Source: Siphlonurus alternatus (Eukaryota; Arthropoda; Insecta; Ephemeroptera; Siphlonuridae). From it: a DNA stretch of 64,000 nucleotides. Position 1 is the stretch's first letter. Every line of letters begins with the position of its first letter. This document shows positions 43,172 to 56,264 of this stretch, piece by piece. The stretch spans positions 1 to 64,000 of the forward strand of contig CATKWE010000028.1 in NCBI GenBank assembly GCA_949825025.1. Direction: 5' to 3'. A program made the position numbers and the translations under genes. The notes below the pieces were generated by a model that had not been told where the DNA came from, searched no databases, and saw nothing but the letters and a program-made list of their open reading frames with translations.

Positions 43172-44674
43172 GAGGGGGATTCAAAAAGACTTATCCGCGA
43201 GACTTGGCCGGCGGATAACTTGTCCACGTTCTAGTCTGGATAACCTAAATACTTAACCGCGCGGACAAGTATAAGGCTGGACAAGGGTTTGGATACGTCA
43301 GTCTGGACAAAAGTCATTTGGCCAAGCCTGTTGGCTAAAGTCCCGCGGACAACTAACCGCGCGGCTATGTCTCGTGGACAAATCTCCCACCTGGATAAGG
43401 TTTTTAATTACGCTGCCATCTTGGATTACGTGTTAAATATGGAAGTAATTGGATCTACATATATGATGATTCATTGCTAATTTATTAAACAACTGTGTTC
43501 AAATTTGATTAAATATCAATTTGTGTAGTTTGCATAAGACATAGGAAATTTAGTTTTAAACATTTAGCGCTTATATTCAATGTTTACCTCCCCCCGCTCC
43601 CCCTTTTCTACATCATCATGATCATCAGCAAGCCTCGCCCTCTTTGTTGGCACACATTTTGTTATGCTCATTTTTCAATAATTAGACGATTAATACCTGA
43701 TATTTTTGTCTATAATTGCTCAAGGCCAGCCCAAGAATACACTACTCTATGACATTTCATAAAGGTAAGTGAAATATCTAACGTTAAATTGCTTAATTTG
43801 ACGAGTTATGATAGCTCTATGATATGATACCATTCATCTGTAATTTTCTGATACTTCATCTGCGAATTTTTGATACTTTTATTACATATTTAAACACGAA
43901 CAGTTATTAAAAATAAAGCTCTTTTTAAGTTAATAATTAGTCTGGAAGCATTTAATTAAGGAGTATGAACTCCTGTATGTTAAAAATAAGTAAATGAGGC
44001 AAACAGAAAATGAACTAAAATCAAGGAGGTTGAAATCAAGCCCTCAAATGTCGTCAAAATAAGCAATTTTCTAATGGATATTTCACGTACCGTCATTAAT
44101 TGTAATAGAGTATTATCATATGATAATAAAAACCCATTATTTAATCCAAATATTGGGTATAAGGTATAAATTTATTGAAAAAAAAAACGTGGGTTATTCA
44201 GCGAGGCTCGATGAATTTATTATTATGCCACCAGCGCCTCGCACAGAACGGGAAATTAGAGAAATATAACAAAAAATGTTAAAAGCGCCAAAAATTTTAA
44301 ACCATGTCACCCCAATAATAATAAGATTGAAATGACATTAATTTTAAACACAATGTTTACGTAATATAATATAAAATCACGATATATGGCGGTCTAATTA
44401 TCACCGTATTTAACACGTAATCCAAGATGGCGGCGTAATTAAAAACCTTATCCAGGTGGGAGATTTGTCCACGAGACTTCGCCGCGCGGTTAGTTGTCCG
44501 CGGGACTTCAGCCAACAGGCTTGGCCAAATGACTTTTGTCCAGACCGACATATCCAAACCCTTGTCCAGCCTTATACTTGTCCGCGCGGCTAAGTATTTA
44601 GGCTATCCAGACTAGAACGTGGACAAGTTATCCGCCGGCCAAGTCTCGCGGATAAGTCTTTTTGAATCCCCCTC
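43172..44674. mobile_element. Non-autonomous DNA transposon with long terminal inverted repeats
   Basis: The left end GAGGGGGATTCAAAAAGACT to about 43460 is the reverse complement of about 44385 to 44674, roughly 290 bases with a modest number of differences. The repeat is unusually GC-rich, with CCGCGCGG/GCGGACAA words. The 0.9-kb centre is AT-rich without a transposase. ATT flanks both ends. A diverged fragment of the same repeat lies at 62880-63056. Confidence 0.85.
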
Positions 44675-46727
44675 ATTTTAAACAAGTAAAATTTTTGTAT
44701 TTATTTTTAAGTTCAAAAGATGACTTTAATATTCATTCTCATGACATTTTTACTTTATTTTTTGACATAAATAATAAAGAAAACATTTTTTTTTAAAGCA
44801 AACTTTTAGAGACGTATAATATTATATGTAATCAAAATGTCAGAAAATGAATGACTTTTAAAATGCTTTGAAAAATATAAAAGCAGCGCAGAAATTGTTA
44901 TTATATTTCAAAACTGTTTGCTTTGTAACTGAAATTAAATTTATAGTGCTTAAAAAATGCGTAGCTTCAATGTTTGAGCAAAAATATGAAAGCGTTTGTT
45001 TCAAAAAAATTAAAAATTATAATGACTTGTTTTTCATATTTTTTTTTTACTCTTTGTATTGCTTTTAGTTATTAATATTTTTGCTTTGACTTGGAAAATA
45101 TTAATTTGAAATGTTTTTTAATCAAAGTAAAGTTATAATTTATGTTTAGTACGTTAAATATTACAAATGTAGCGTTTTCTTTGTAAGTAATCACAAAAAT
45201 AATTTAAAATTTTACATTTACTTATCAGAGATATTTGAGTCACAAATTATTTCTCTCAGAACGAGTAAAATGAAATAAGTCTCAGTTGATTGAGAGCTCG
45301 GAATCGGACCCCTTGAATGCAACAGTGAACTTAGAACTCGCCATCTTTAAGTGCCATACAAATTTTGAAGCGAACCTATCTTATCAGTTTTGTAATAATT
45401 GAGGTAGAAGTTGGCCTTATGGACGGAATTTGGAAATGGAGCTGTTATGAGAAAAACTCCGCCTTGAATTTTGCCCAACCATAAGTGATTAATTTTTAGA
45501 TCATTTTCGAAATTTTAAAATTTGTTTCATTTGATTCCATCTAACAGAAATTTTCCATGCAAAAATGCCGAATTTATTGTGATAAATCTCATAAATTGTT
45601 AAAAACTTAAGGATATAATATAAAACAATATCTTATGCATTTATGGTTTGAAGAAATCAGTGTGGTGTTCACAATAGCTCCATTTTCGCCCATCTCAAAA
45701 CTGGAGCTCTTTATACGGTCTTAGGATGACTTAATGAGGAGGCTATGAGGATAAACGGCTTATGTGGCACCCATTATTGAGGAGAGAAACCATAACCAAG
45801 CAGCTGGTATGGAAATAAGCTATAAAGTGAATTTATTTGTCATTATCAAACATGCCGTCTGTCATCGTCAGCAATCAGCCTACATGATTGTGTAATCTGC
45901 TACATCAATTATCATCTGTCAGTCAGTAAAGCTCATAATTGCATTCACCTGCCATAGCAAGCAGTTCATTACAGCCCACGATTATGGTTTTAATACAGCT
46001 CGTTATTCCGGACGAGAAATGCAAATAATTTTTGTAAAATAATCCCAAAGCATCCATTTAATACATGAAATTGAAACAAAATTAATTTGTCAAATACGGT
46101 AAGTGCTTTTAGAGTTTTGTACGTTTACCAAACAGTGAATTTGTTAATTTCATTAATAAAACAGTAAATCGTTACACATGAGTTCGATTTAAACAGTCTA
46201 TGTTTTACATTAATGCACTTTCTAAATACTTTTAATGTTTTCATTAATCACAAACAGCAGTTTCAATTTATTTTCATTTCACATTACATTTTGTTCTGCA
46301 TAATAAAGCTATTCAAAAGCTATATAAATTACGACACTAAATTATTCACAGTTTTTTCAGTCATTTTTTATCTTTCTGTTGTACTATCAGTCAATACCAT
46401 ATCTGATCTTATCTATGGTACTACTTTAGTATTAAATTTAGTACTACTAAATTTAAATCAATTGAATTTCAAATTATTAAAATTAATTTTTTTTTTCCAT
46501 TTTTTTAATTATTTGCTTATCGGAAAAAATGTACAGTGACCAGTAACTCTCTCTTTCTCTGTTAGCATGAGTTCTTTGTGATTTCTTTGGAAATTTTGAA
46601 AGTTTTATTTAGCTGTCATCATCATTATTTCCATTAAGGTAGAAATAATACGGATCAGCTGGCCCAATGCTAAAAAAATCCCATTCATAAAAATTATGAA
46701 AAAAATTTAAAATGTTCTCCTCTATAT
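44675..46727. other. Host sequence, no gene
   Basis: AT-rich. Short frames (for example 46213-46539) are low-complexity Phe/Leu/Asn strings without domain character. Nothing recognised. Confidence 0.5.
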
Positions 46728-46912
46728 CCCCTATCAGTAGGTAAAATATCAGGTATACAAAAACGAGCTAGTTTTCGAGTTATTAATTTTTAAAGTTGAC
46801 TAATTTAACATAGAGAAATGGAACTTCCATGTTAAATTGGTCAACTTTAAAAATTAATAACTCGAAAACTAGCTCGTTTTTGTATACCTGATATTTTACC
46901 TACTGATAGGGG
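46728..46912. repeat. Near-perfect 185-bp palindrome
   Basis: CCCCTATCAGTAGGTAAAAT at 46728 pairs with its complement ending at 46912. The arms of about 80 bases look almost identical, with a 20-base centre (TTTAACATAGAGAAATGGAA). A recent fold-back insertion. Confidence 0.88.
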
Positions 46913-48234
46913 ATTTATTATTTATTTATTTTTTATTTATTTATTTCACTCAATACATATATATAACATATAAAAAGGTCAAAATTGAGTGAGGATGTAG
47001 AGGAAGCGCTTCCATTTTTTTTGTTTTTTTTCAGAAAATAACATAATTATTATGATTGATCTATTTTTATATCATGGGTACAGCTAGCATATTACTATAC
47101 AATCTATGCAGCAAAAGAAGTACATAATATGAGGCTGACAATAATTAATTATGCAACTAAAATAACACTGAAAAGCATAAATATTTTTAATATTATTTAT
47201 ATAAAAAAACTAGAAGGAATGTAGTTTCTTATTTTTGATCACGTCAATTTGATTTCAACTTTTAGTTATAAAAATAAGTTACTATCAGAAAAAGATGAGG
47301 CCAATTCATGCATTCCTTAGTGTGCGGTATTTTAAACAAAATATAGAACAACAGAGATTTAATTCGCAGTTCCTCTTGATCTCACTCACCCACTTCTGCT
47401 TTGTCAAAATTAAACCTAGCATTTGATAGGGCGACATTATCGAGAGAAAAGCAACAGGAAAACAGTGATAAGCGAACTGACATACGTACTTTAATCTCGT
47501 ACAAATAAAGTAATATATTTTATTGTTGTAGTTTTGCACGTTGGGTACAGCTTTTAGTTTGATGCATTAAGTTACCTCTTTCTTTATACCATGAGTTTTT
47601 TTGCGATGCTTTCATTGGACTTGAGATATTTTTATTTCCATTAATTATCATTTAATTGCCGCATTATATTATGTTTGCAGGGGTATAAATCTATTCATTA
47701 CTGCACATTTTAACTAAAATATATTCAGGAGTGGTTAATAATTAAATTAATTGCAGTGAGAAAAATTCTTGATGTTCTTTTTAAAGAACATATTTTACCA
47801 ATTATAATTTAAAAGGGGGAAAACTCATCAAAAATACAAATTGTGAAATCTTTCTTTTGTATTATTTTTTTCATAATGGAATTTTTAGTTGAGTTGAACT
47901 CAAATTTTGTAATTATATTATAATATTACATTTTTCTCTCCATTTTACCTTGAATAATTTACGTTCGTTTTAATTTGGTATGAGTGAGCAAATTAATAAT
48001 TTTTTCAACAGCGTCCATATTATTATTTAAATTAAAACCACAATGTGAACAGTATTATGTGTTGCCATAGTATATAATTGCTTAAAATTAAGTTACAAAA
48101 AATATAATATTTTAAGCAATGTTAAAGATTTCAATTACAAATTTATAACTATTGTATCTTCCTTTATTTCATTAATTATCATTTTGTTTTGCTTCAATTA
48201 AACCATATAATAAGGTACTGTTCACAAGTAACTG
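46913..48234. other. Host sequence, no gene
   Basis: AT-rich, with a TTATT-rich stretch at 46916-46950. No gene recognised. Confidence 0.5.
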
Positions 48235-48520
48235 AATTTACCTTCCCGGCTCTTCGTGAACCTTATAGGGTTTTGTGGGTCCCTTCCAAACCGGAGCGGC
48301 AATGACCTCATAATCCATCCCAACATGAGCCTAGTTGAGACTGAGGAAACCATGGAAACCTCATTCAGAATGGCCGGCAATTGATGGGGGATGCCACCAA
48401 TCACCTCCCGGATACTAAATGTTGTTTAGCAACTGCCATTTGTGAAAAGTTTGGCGGCGCCGGGGATCAAACTCACGACCACGCATATTTGAACCAGTGT
48501 TGGTAGCGTCAAGCCTTTTT
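48235..48520 (-). mobile_element. tRNA-headed SINE, most complete copy
   Basis: Minus strand: a tRNA-like head with GGTCGTGAGTTTGATCC, then CGCCAAACTTTTCACAAATG, GGGAGGTGATTGGTGGCATC, GAGGTTTCCATGGTTTCCTC and a tail with TTCACGAAGAGCCGGGAAGG. The same order occurs at 57797 (+); the tail alone occurs at 59365 (+). Confidence 0.75.
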
Positions 48521-48833
48521 TATATTACAAAGCACACACGCCTGTACAAATAGTTGTTTAGTTAACATTCTAGCAGACAATATAAAATGGCGTCAGATAT
48601 GTAAAGCATTAAGTTATGGAATATAAAGATCTCAGATGGGGAAAAAATTACTATATTTTTTTTTCCTATATTACTATAGCTGTAATACATTTTCAAGTAT
48701 TTTTAATATTATTTAACTTCAAAAAGTGACGCATTGAATTAACCATTATCAACTGATCACCGTACAATGACTGCTATCAGAACCAAAAAGGTGTGCCTCT
48801 GAATATCATCGCCGGCCATTATATATCTATAAA

Positions 48834-49106
48834 GTGCTGATTTTTGCAAAGAATAATTCTCAATACTTCAATAATTGTAAATTTACCCATAATTATAATA
48901 CCAGAAACAAAGACAATTTCATGCTAGATCGACATAGAACGGCAGCATATGAAAAATGTCTTATGTACATTGCCCAATTTATGTTCAATAGGCTACCAAG
49001 TGACATAAAAAGTGAGATTAATCTAAGTGTTTTTAAGAAGAGAGTGAAAAAACATTTATTTGATAAGAATGTGTACAGTATTGACGATTTTTACAAACGT
49101 GAATAA
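48834..49106 (+). pseudogene. 3' stub of a non-LTR retrotransposon (LINE)
   Basis: 90 codons matching the usual C-terminus of LINE reverse transcriptases: H-N-Y-N-T-R-N-K, a Tyr-containing helix, F-N-R-L-P-S-D-I-K, then F-K-K-R-V-K-K-H-L and a final F-Y. The catalytic domain is missing. The tail to about 49200 (AATAAATATTTGAATTTGAA) looks like the 3' UTR. A 22-bp inverted repeat (GAACCAAAAAGGTGTGCCTC and its complement) flanks it at 48778 and 49223. Confidence 0.75.
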
Positions 49107-49249
49107 TATATAATTATATTATTATTTTTTATGCAATGTGTACTTTGTTGACTTGTCTTGTAAGTGAGATGAATAAATATTTGAATTTGAATTTTGAATA
49201 GCATACCAAGTTCCATAAGGAGAGGGGTACACCTTTTTGGTTCCGATAG

Positions 49250-49590
49250 TAACCTGGATGGTAGTTGGATGGGTGACCATTTTTTACTTAAATCATGATC
49301 TTTCAAATAGGAGTAAGCCATTGTTCTTTTCAACTATTTGGTTCCCCTGCAATGGCTTTGGACCATTATTACTTATTACCCTTCCAGTCCATTGAAAAAA
49401 ACTGTAGTGTCCATTTTGATTGAGTTTTTCACGTTTCCCTCAGTCACAGGCAAATTTCGGGATGGATTGCAAGGCCGACCACTCCCGTTCCAGAAGAGTC
49501 CATCGTTAAACGCTCAATTACTGTTTGGAAGTTTCGGGATTTCAAATTTAGGCAATAATTTAGAAATAGTAGCCCCTGGTAATCTTGGAA
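49250..49590 (+). mobile_element. 5S-headed SINE, 5'-truncated copy
   Basis: Begins at GGTAGTTGGATGGGTGACCA and continues through the body landmarks to TTTCGGGATGGATTGCAAGG. It directly follows the LINE stub. Confidence 0.7.
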
Positions 49591-52500
49591 TGCAAACCCG
49601 CACTACACGCGTGCATATAAAGGTGCCTAGTTCAATGTCTCGCAGGCGCATAACAAATTAGTGTGTATGAATGTATAATATATTTATAATATTATTTATA
49701 ATATAAAAAATATATATATTGATTATACATGCAGTTAAATAAATAGTCATATTATAATGACAACCTTTAACAGTGACATCATAAAATTGCTTTGCGCCAT
49801 GTTCTATCAAGAAATCAGCTGTTCATCTCCATAAGGTTCTGCTGGGGCACACAATTGTCGTCCTTTTTTTATCACTTTTAAATCCACACTGAATGAGCCA
49901 CGATAGCATAATCAATAGAGAATTTTGGTATTATTCTAACTAAAACTACCAAAATATACGGTATAAATGACTTTATTAGTACGCAACGCTAGAAAACGAA
50001 CAGAATTTGAACTGCCATTACTTTTGGAGCTTTCAGCTGCCAGCAGATGCTTTTAGGTCCGCAAATTTATAGAGCAAAAATTACAGGGAAACCTGCGCAC
50101 AACTTTAATATCCACGATAGCACGCACGCTCTGCGCATCCTACTCTCTTTCGTATTTCTTGTTTTTTCTAAACTCTTGGAAACTTGCCTCCGAGATCGCC
50201 GACGCTTTTAAAAAGTAGGCTCGCAGACTGGGCTAGCGCCGTAAGTAATTTCGTTTGCATACAGTCTCGAGAATTCATGCGCAAATGCATGGTGTTTCCG
50301 GTGTTATGTTACGCATGTCTTAGTTTCCAAGAAACCGCGATTTACTTTATGATAAAACAGTAAAATACCTTTCACAACACTGCAGAGACGAATATTGCAA
50401 CCAACAGCAATAAAACCAGTGGATTACTGCTTTTAAATGTAAGTCTGAATGACAACAGTAGAAGCTGCGAAGTTAACGTGAAATTCTGCTCTCTGGGTTA
50501 TTCTTATCTGCGCCCATTTTAGTTATGTCAGAACAGGAAGGACAAAGGTTTGTTTTGTTGAAGGTTGTCTATCCAAACTTGTCTTTTTACATATTTGTGA
50601 TACTATATATTTTTTATATTTTCTGAATAAAGACATTTTTATACGTGAATCTCAATTATTGTGCCTGTTATGAAATGTTTAATATTTTATATTGTTTTAA
50701 CTCTTCACTTCTGTGTATTATAAAAAATAGGTATCTGCAGATTACAAAAAAAAAATTTATAATTCAGTTAGAGAGTAGCAAGTCAAAGAAAGATTTTTTT
50801 CCTTATGCTTTACGTTATTTTTCCTTCTCTTATGAAAATATGTCATATCTTTTCCCCTTTGATATTATTAAACATAAAAAGTTGATATAATAATTCTTTG
50901 TAACGCTATAAGTATGATTGAACGCTGCAAACTAAATTATAAAATTTCATTTTGTTTCAAAGAGAATGTTTCTCACTCATAATGTTTCATGGAACAGATT
51001 TAATTTCCACGTTTCCTTTTATACAAATTAAAGTCAACCGAATGTCATATATTATATAATTTAACACAGCCTCAAAATTGTTTCACATGAAATTGCTTTG
51101 AAATTGTGACAAAACTTCTATTACAGACTTGTGGATTAAATAGTTTATCTTTTTTCTGCTAGGTTTTCACTTTGTGATGAAAGACATTTTTACATCAAAG
51201 TCCTTTGCTCGACTCAACAATACGTGATACATATCACAAAGTATTGTTAGCAATATATGTCCGGTGAAGCGAAAAACACGGGAGAGTTGTTGATTGTTTA
51301 CTTACGGGAAATAATAAAATGATTGAGTGTCGACTAGCGCCTACAATGGCATTACTTTTTCTGCTCTGGTGGCGAAAGTTAATTATTGCGAGTAGAAGAT
51401 TTATCATTTTTATGCACAGTATAATGTAGTGTTTAATAGTGACATCACTCACATCTCTTAATTTAAGTATTAAAGTGTTTAGTTAGTAATTAGAATGCTG
51501 ACCATTTATTTTATTACAGCATATTAATTTCAATGGTTTTAGAAATCAAATAAAATAATAGCATTGCTATAACAAACTCGCTCGAATACGAGCAGCCATG
51601 GCCTTATTCAAACTTCCTGCATCAGGAAACCGTGGAAACTTGTAACAATTAAGGTCCATGACATACACTGAAATGCACCTCCCGAATTTAAAACATTTGT
51701 CCGATCAAGTAGTTTCATGCATTAACAATGGAGAAATAATGTGTTATTTTCCCGCTTATTGTGATTCATGGAAAATACTTAATTCTTATGTTTCAAAATT
51801 AACCCTAGGAGCATTAATTATAAAGGAAGGGGGAGATGACCCATTACACTTTTAAAGCGGAAAAAAGTGTAAAATACTTCTAAATACTTCTCATAAAAAT
51901 CTGAAAAAAATTGTAATTCCCAGTTAGCCATCCGGCAGTGAATTAAATAGTTAAGAAAAAACATAAACTTTAACATGTTATTGAAATGGCTAGTCGATTC
52001 ACCCCCCCCCCCCTCTCCTTGAAAAAGCGTGGGAGAAAAAAGACCTTGGTAAGGTTAAGTATATAAAACTGAATGTCTTATATACAATTTAACACAGGCT
52101 TACATAACAGGAAATTGCTTCTAATTGTGTCACAATTTACGTTACAGACTTCTAAAATAATGTGACTTTTTCATAACTGCCAGGTTTTTAAATCCGAGAT
52201 GCATTAATATAATATTTTAGATGAAATTTTCTTTTTGCACAATTTGATGCAGTGGGAAATTTATTTTATTGATATTACTAAAGTCAAGTGTTAAAGTGAT
52301 TGGTTATTGATTGGAATGATGACCATATATTTTACATGCAGTTAGGCATAATTATATTAATAATTATTTTTTGTTTGTTATTATTATTTTTAGTACTGTT
52401 TTTGCCATAATTGAAATACATTCATAGTAAAGCCTTATTAGTATTATAGGTTATACTGGTGTATAATTGCACATAATAATGAGCGCAGCATAACAGAACT

Positions 52501-53137
52501 TTTAACAGTTAAGTCAGATTTTGGTGCTTGCAAGATCACCGATATCAAGTAATAATGTGTAGGTTTGTAATTGGATTGTTGACCATTTTATTATTTATTT
52601 TAACATGATGACTTGCTACTGATGTACTTCCAGTAGTTAAAGCACTCTAACTTAAGTATTTTTACTATAACGAACTCATCCTAATACGAGTGATCATGGC
52701 CTAAATTCAAACTTCCTGTTTTTAAATATAATAGTTACAGGAAACCTGAGTTCAGGGTATTTGTCCGATCGCGGTGAAAAGACCGGGAATCGAACCCGCA
52801 ACTTTTCTCATGCGAGGCTGGGCGTGAAAACAATGTAACTGCAGCATCCGGTTTAAAACTAATAATTCGCGTCGGTTAAATGTTACGTACTAGCACACAG
52901 CAATGAGAAATACATCAACTTTTGTGAATTCAGTTCATTATATTGAGGCTCAGTCTAAAATCAATATCCGTATTTTAGGAATGAGGTTTCCAAGGTTCCC
53001 TCAGTAACTTGATTCCATCTCAATGGACAACCTTTATGAAAAATTTCATTGCATTACGGGACCTCGAGTTGGGTAGTATCAAAAATAACAGATTTTTTTT
53101 TAAACTCCAACGCTCTTAAAATCCAAAAAATCCAGAC
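49591..53137. other. Host sequence with repeat scraps, no gene
   Basis: A (TATA)-rich patch at 49670-49715, a somewhat GC-richer patch at 50050-50350 without a frame, reversed SINE scraps at about 51590-51690 and 52735-52860 (the latter with a tRNA-like GGGAATCGAACCCG B box), and a C run at 52001-52012. No protein gene recognised. Confidence 0.5.
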
Positions 53138-53214
53138 GCTGTGACGTCATAGTTATGCAAATATTTAACACACAAGCATAGGGAAGGACGTTGTATGACT
53201 ATGACGTCACAGCG
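53138..53214. repeat. TGACGTCA-ended 77-bp interspersed repeat, copy 2
   Basis: CGCTGTGACGTCATAGTTATG to GACTATGACGTCACAGCG; the inner segment ATATTTAACACACAAGCATA matches copy 1 at 23958. Confidence 0.75.
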
Positions 53215-54199
53215 TATTTCCTTTCAAATTTTAGGGCTCAAAAAATGTAAAAAATTTAGTCGAGGTAGTCAAAACTTATACAAGCACAAAATCAAAATTA
53301 GGTTGTACGTTAAAAAACCTGTACTTTTACTAACGATTTGTTGTATTTCTTGCCAAAGCAGCTTTAACAAAATACAATGGTTTGTATTTATGATATTTAC
53401 ATTAGAAGAATTCTGTGAAATTTTCCTCCGTCGCATGAGAAAAAATAGGATTGTTATTTACATTTAAGTCGAAAGTAGCATATCATATCTGTCGGAATTT
53501 TAAAAAGACAAGAAATGAATTATTCAGTTAAGTCAACATCAGAATCTACTGCAAACAGAAAATTCTGTGATGAGAAATACACGAAGCGAAGGAACCTTTT
53601 TGTGAAATGTATAAAAAGAATTAATATTGTTATAATAAAGACACTGAACAAATTTAATATTATAATATATTTAGTACCAAAAAGCATGATAATGAGATTA
53701 AATACATAAGAAGCTAGTATGATTAAAATCCTTTTTTTATTTTTCAAAAACTGTATTTAAACTTAAGGAAAATTTTTATTTCTTACTAGCTTATATTATA
53801 AATTGTTTGTAAGAATTTAAAATACTATTTTTTTATAATATTTTATAAAGTATATATTATACTCTATAGAGTATTGTAGTTCATGGAAAAAAACACATAC
53901 TTTACAATATAAAAAAATATATTATGACATATTTTAATCTTATGAATTTATTTTACATGAATCCTATAGCAAACTGATACAACTTATGAATATCTTAGGA
54001 ATTGAAATAACTCGAAGCTATGAAATCAATTTCATTAAATATTCTTAATTTCATCTTTAAAAATTCAAATAATTTTCCTGAGGATATAGTGGCATTGCAA
54101 TTATTGAAACATAACAACTACATTGATGTGATAACCCTGGCAAGCCATTTTTTGTCACATGCAATGGGGGGAGGAAGGGTTGAAACAATCCGCTACTTA
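53215..54199. other. Host sequence, no gene
   Basis: AT-rich, with only short low-complexity frames. Confidence 0.5.
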
Positions 54200-55846
54200 C
54201 TGTCGTCGCCAAAAGTCGGGACACCTGGACTTTGCTATTTTACTGTGCACTACAGAAAAATCGCAAAATTTAGAAAAAAATATTGCATTAAACCGGCAAG
54301 CCTCCTCTATAACTTAAAAAATATAACGGGCCGATTAATTGCAAAACTAATTTGTTATAATTAAGGAAGTGACGCAACCTACCCAAAAAAATGACTTTTT
54401 CACGAGATGCCCGTCTTTGCGCTCTTGTATAAAATAGAGTTATGCAGGTAGCGCTTTCATTTATTTTTTTCCTAATAGCCAAATACTTCAAGATGTGAAA
54501 TCAATTTTTAATTTAAAAAAATTAATTATTCCCTAATTACAATTAAACCAAACGCAAAATTAAACTCTAGTTTTGCAATTTTGAAGCTACACGCTCGAAA
54601 AAAATATCATTATACACAAAAAAAAAATCAAAAATTTTTGGTGGTTGCCGATTTTTTATAATTTGTATATTAATCAATGTTTACATTTTAATTAAGAGCA
54701 GCGTTGCCAGGTTTCAGCTGCTGAATACGGAAATATAATGCCCGGCCGTGACAGTAGCTTAATTTGCTGTGTACAAAAAGCTTTTTATATGAGGGTCTCT
54801 TTGCCCGAGGCTGATCACTATTGTTTCAGCTAAGCCAGTTATATATCATTAAAATGGAGAAACAGGCAACTAAAGTTGACATGATTGTGTTTCAAATGAA
54901 TTCAGCATCTATTTGAGTGTTTTAATCATATTTCTAGCTTAATTATTAGTGATTATAATGAACTTTTAATTACTTACAAAAATCTCTTAATAAGCTCAAA
55001 AATGCAGCTAGAATTTTGATTTAAAAAGATATATTATTCATATTTAATTTTAAATTCAACCACTTCATCATCATGCACATTAAAGAGAGTTTCAATAAAC
55101 AATCGAGATCATCGAACCATGATGCAATTTCAATTCTACCTGGAATGTTAAAATAACAACCCTTCCTTCCTGCTGCTTGCTGCAAGACACAATACAGTAG
55201 AACATCGCCTTTGAAGAGAGAACGCGACCCTCATTGTTATTATCTTTTATGGCTTGTCAATCAACTTTGCTATTTTTCTACTGAATAAGGCCACTCCAAG
55301 CAAAAGTTAGGATATGGCAACCCAGCAGATTTCTTAAAGATGGTAATTTCATCATTAATTTATGTAAAAAAAAAAAATAAAAATTTATAAAAAATCGACG
55401 ACAACCAAAAATTTTTGATTTTTTCTTCTGTGTATAATGATATTTTTTTCGAGCGTGTAGCTTCAAAATTGCAAAACTAGAGTTTAATTTTGCGTTTGTT
55501 TTAATTGTAATTAGAGAATAATTAATTTTTTTAAATTAAAAATTGATTTCACATCTTGAAGTATTTGGCTATTAGGAAAAAAATAAATGAAAGCGCTACC
55601 TGCATAACTCTATTTTATACAAGAGCGCAAAGACGGGCATCTCGTGAAAAAGTCATTTTTTGGGTAGGTTGCGTCACTTCCTTAATTATAACAAATTAGT
55701 TGTGCAATTAATCGGCCCGTTACATTTTTTAAGTTATAGAGGAGGCTTGCCGGTTTAATGCAATATTTTTTTCTAAATGTTGCGATTTTTCTGTAGTGCA
55801 CAGTAAAATTGCAAAGTCCAGGTGTCCCGACTTTTGGCGACGACAG
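54200..55846. mobile_element. Mariner-type inverted-repeat element with TA flanks, no transposase
   Basis: The ends CTGTCGTCGCCAAAAGTCGG and complement are embedded in inverted repeats of about 480 bases (54200-54680 and 55365-55846) with only scattered differences. TA flanks both ends (54198-54199 and 55847-55848), the Tc1/mariner target signature. The 0.7-kb centre codes for nothing recognisable. Frames at 54020-54491 are repeat artefacts. Confidence 0.82.
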
Positions 55847-55859
55847 TAAATCACGTTAA

Positions 55860-56260
55860 AGGGGTACCAAAGTAAATACTTTTTACATGTTCGGGCACCT
55901 ACGAATTATTCTAATATCCCTGCGGCTCAATATTTTCGTAAATGCCTAGTTATTTTACAATTAATTATTTAGTTTGAAAAGTGAGTTGGTTGATTCAAGT
56001 CACTTTAGCAGCAGCCGCTGATATGACGAGAATCTCCCGCGAATCGTGGAAACCTCCCGCCCCCTTCTTGTCGTATCACCGGCTGCTGCGGCCGCGGGCC
56101 TGCATGCTTGAATCAACCAATGTTTTTCAAACTCACTTTTCAAACTAAATAATTAATTGTAAAATAAGTAGGCATCATATGAAAACATAGAGTTACAGGA
56201 ATATCAGAATAATTCATAGCTGCCCGAACATGTAAAAAAAGTATTCACTTTGGTGCACCT
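55860..56260. mobile_element. TTAA-flanked fold-back MITE
   Basis: Ends AGGGGTACCAAAGTAAATAC and its near complement, symmetric inward over roughly 190 bases on each side, with a GC-rich centre (GCAGCAGCCGCTG and CGGCTGCTGCGGCCGC). TTAA at 55856-55859 and 56261-56264 suggests piggyBac-type mobilisation. It lies 10 bases from the mariner-type element. Confidence 0.82.
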
Positions 56261-56264
56261 TTAA

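Noticed and set aside
46213..46539. 108-aa membrane protein
   Set aside because: Phe/Leu/Ile-rich frame expected from AT-rich DNA; no start context, homologue or conserved pattern seen.
54020..54364. 114-aa host gene
   Set aside because: Mostly within the inverted repeat of the mariner-type element, with no domain character.
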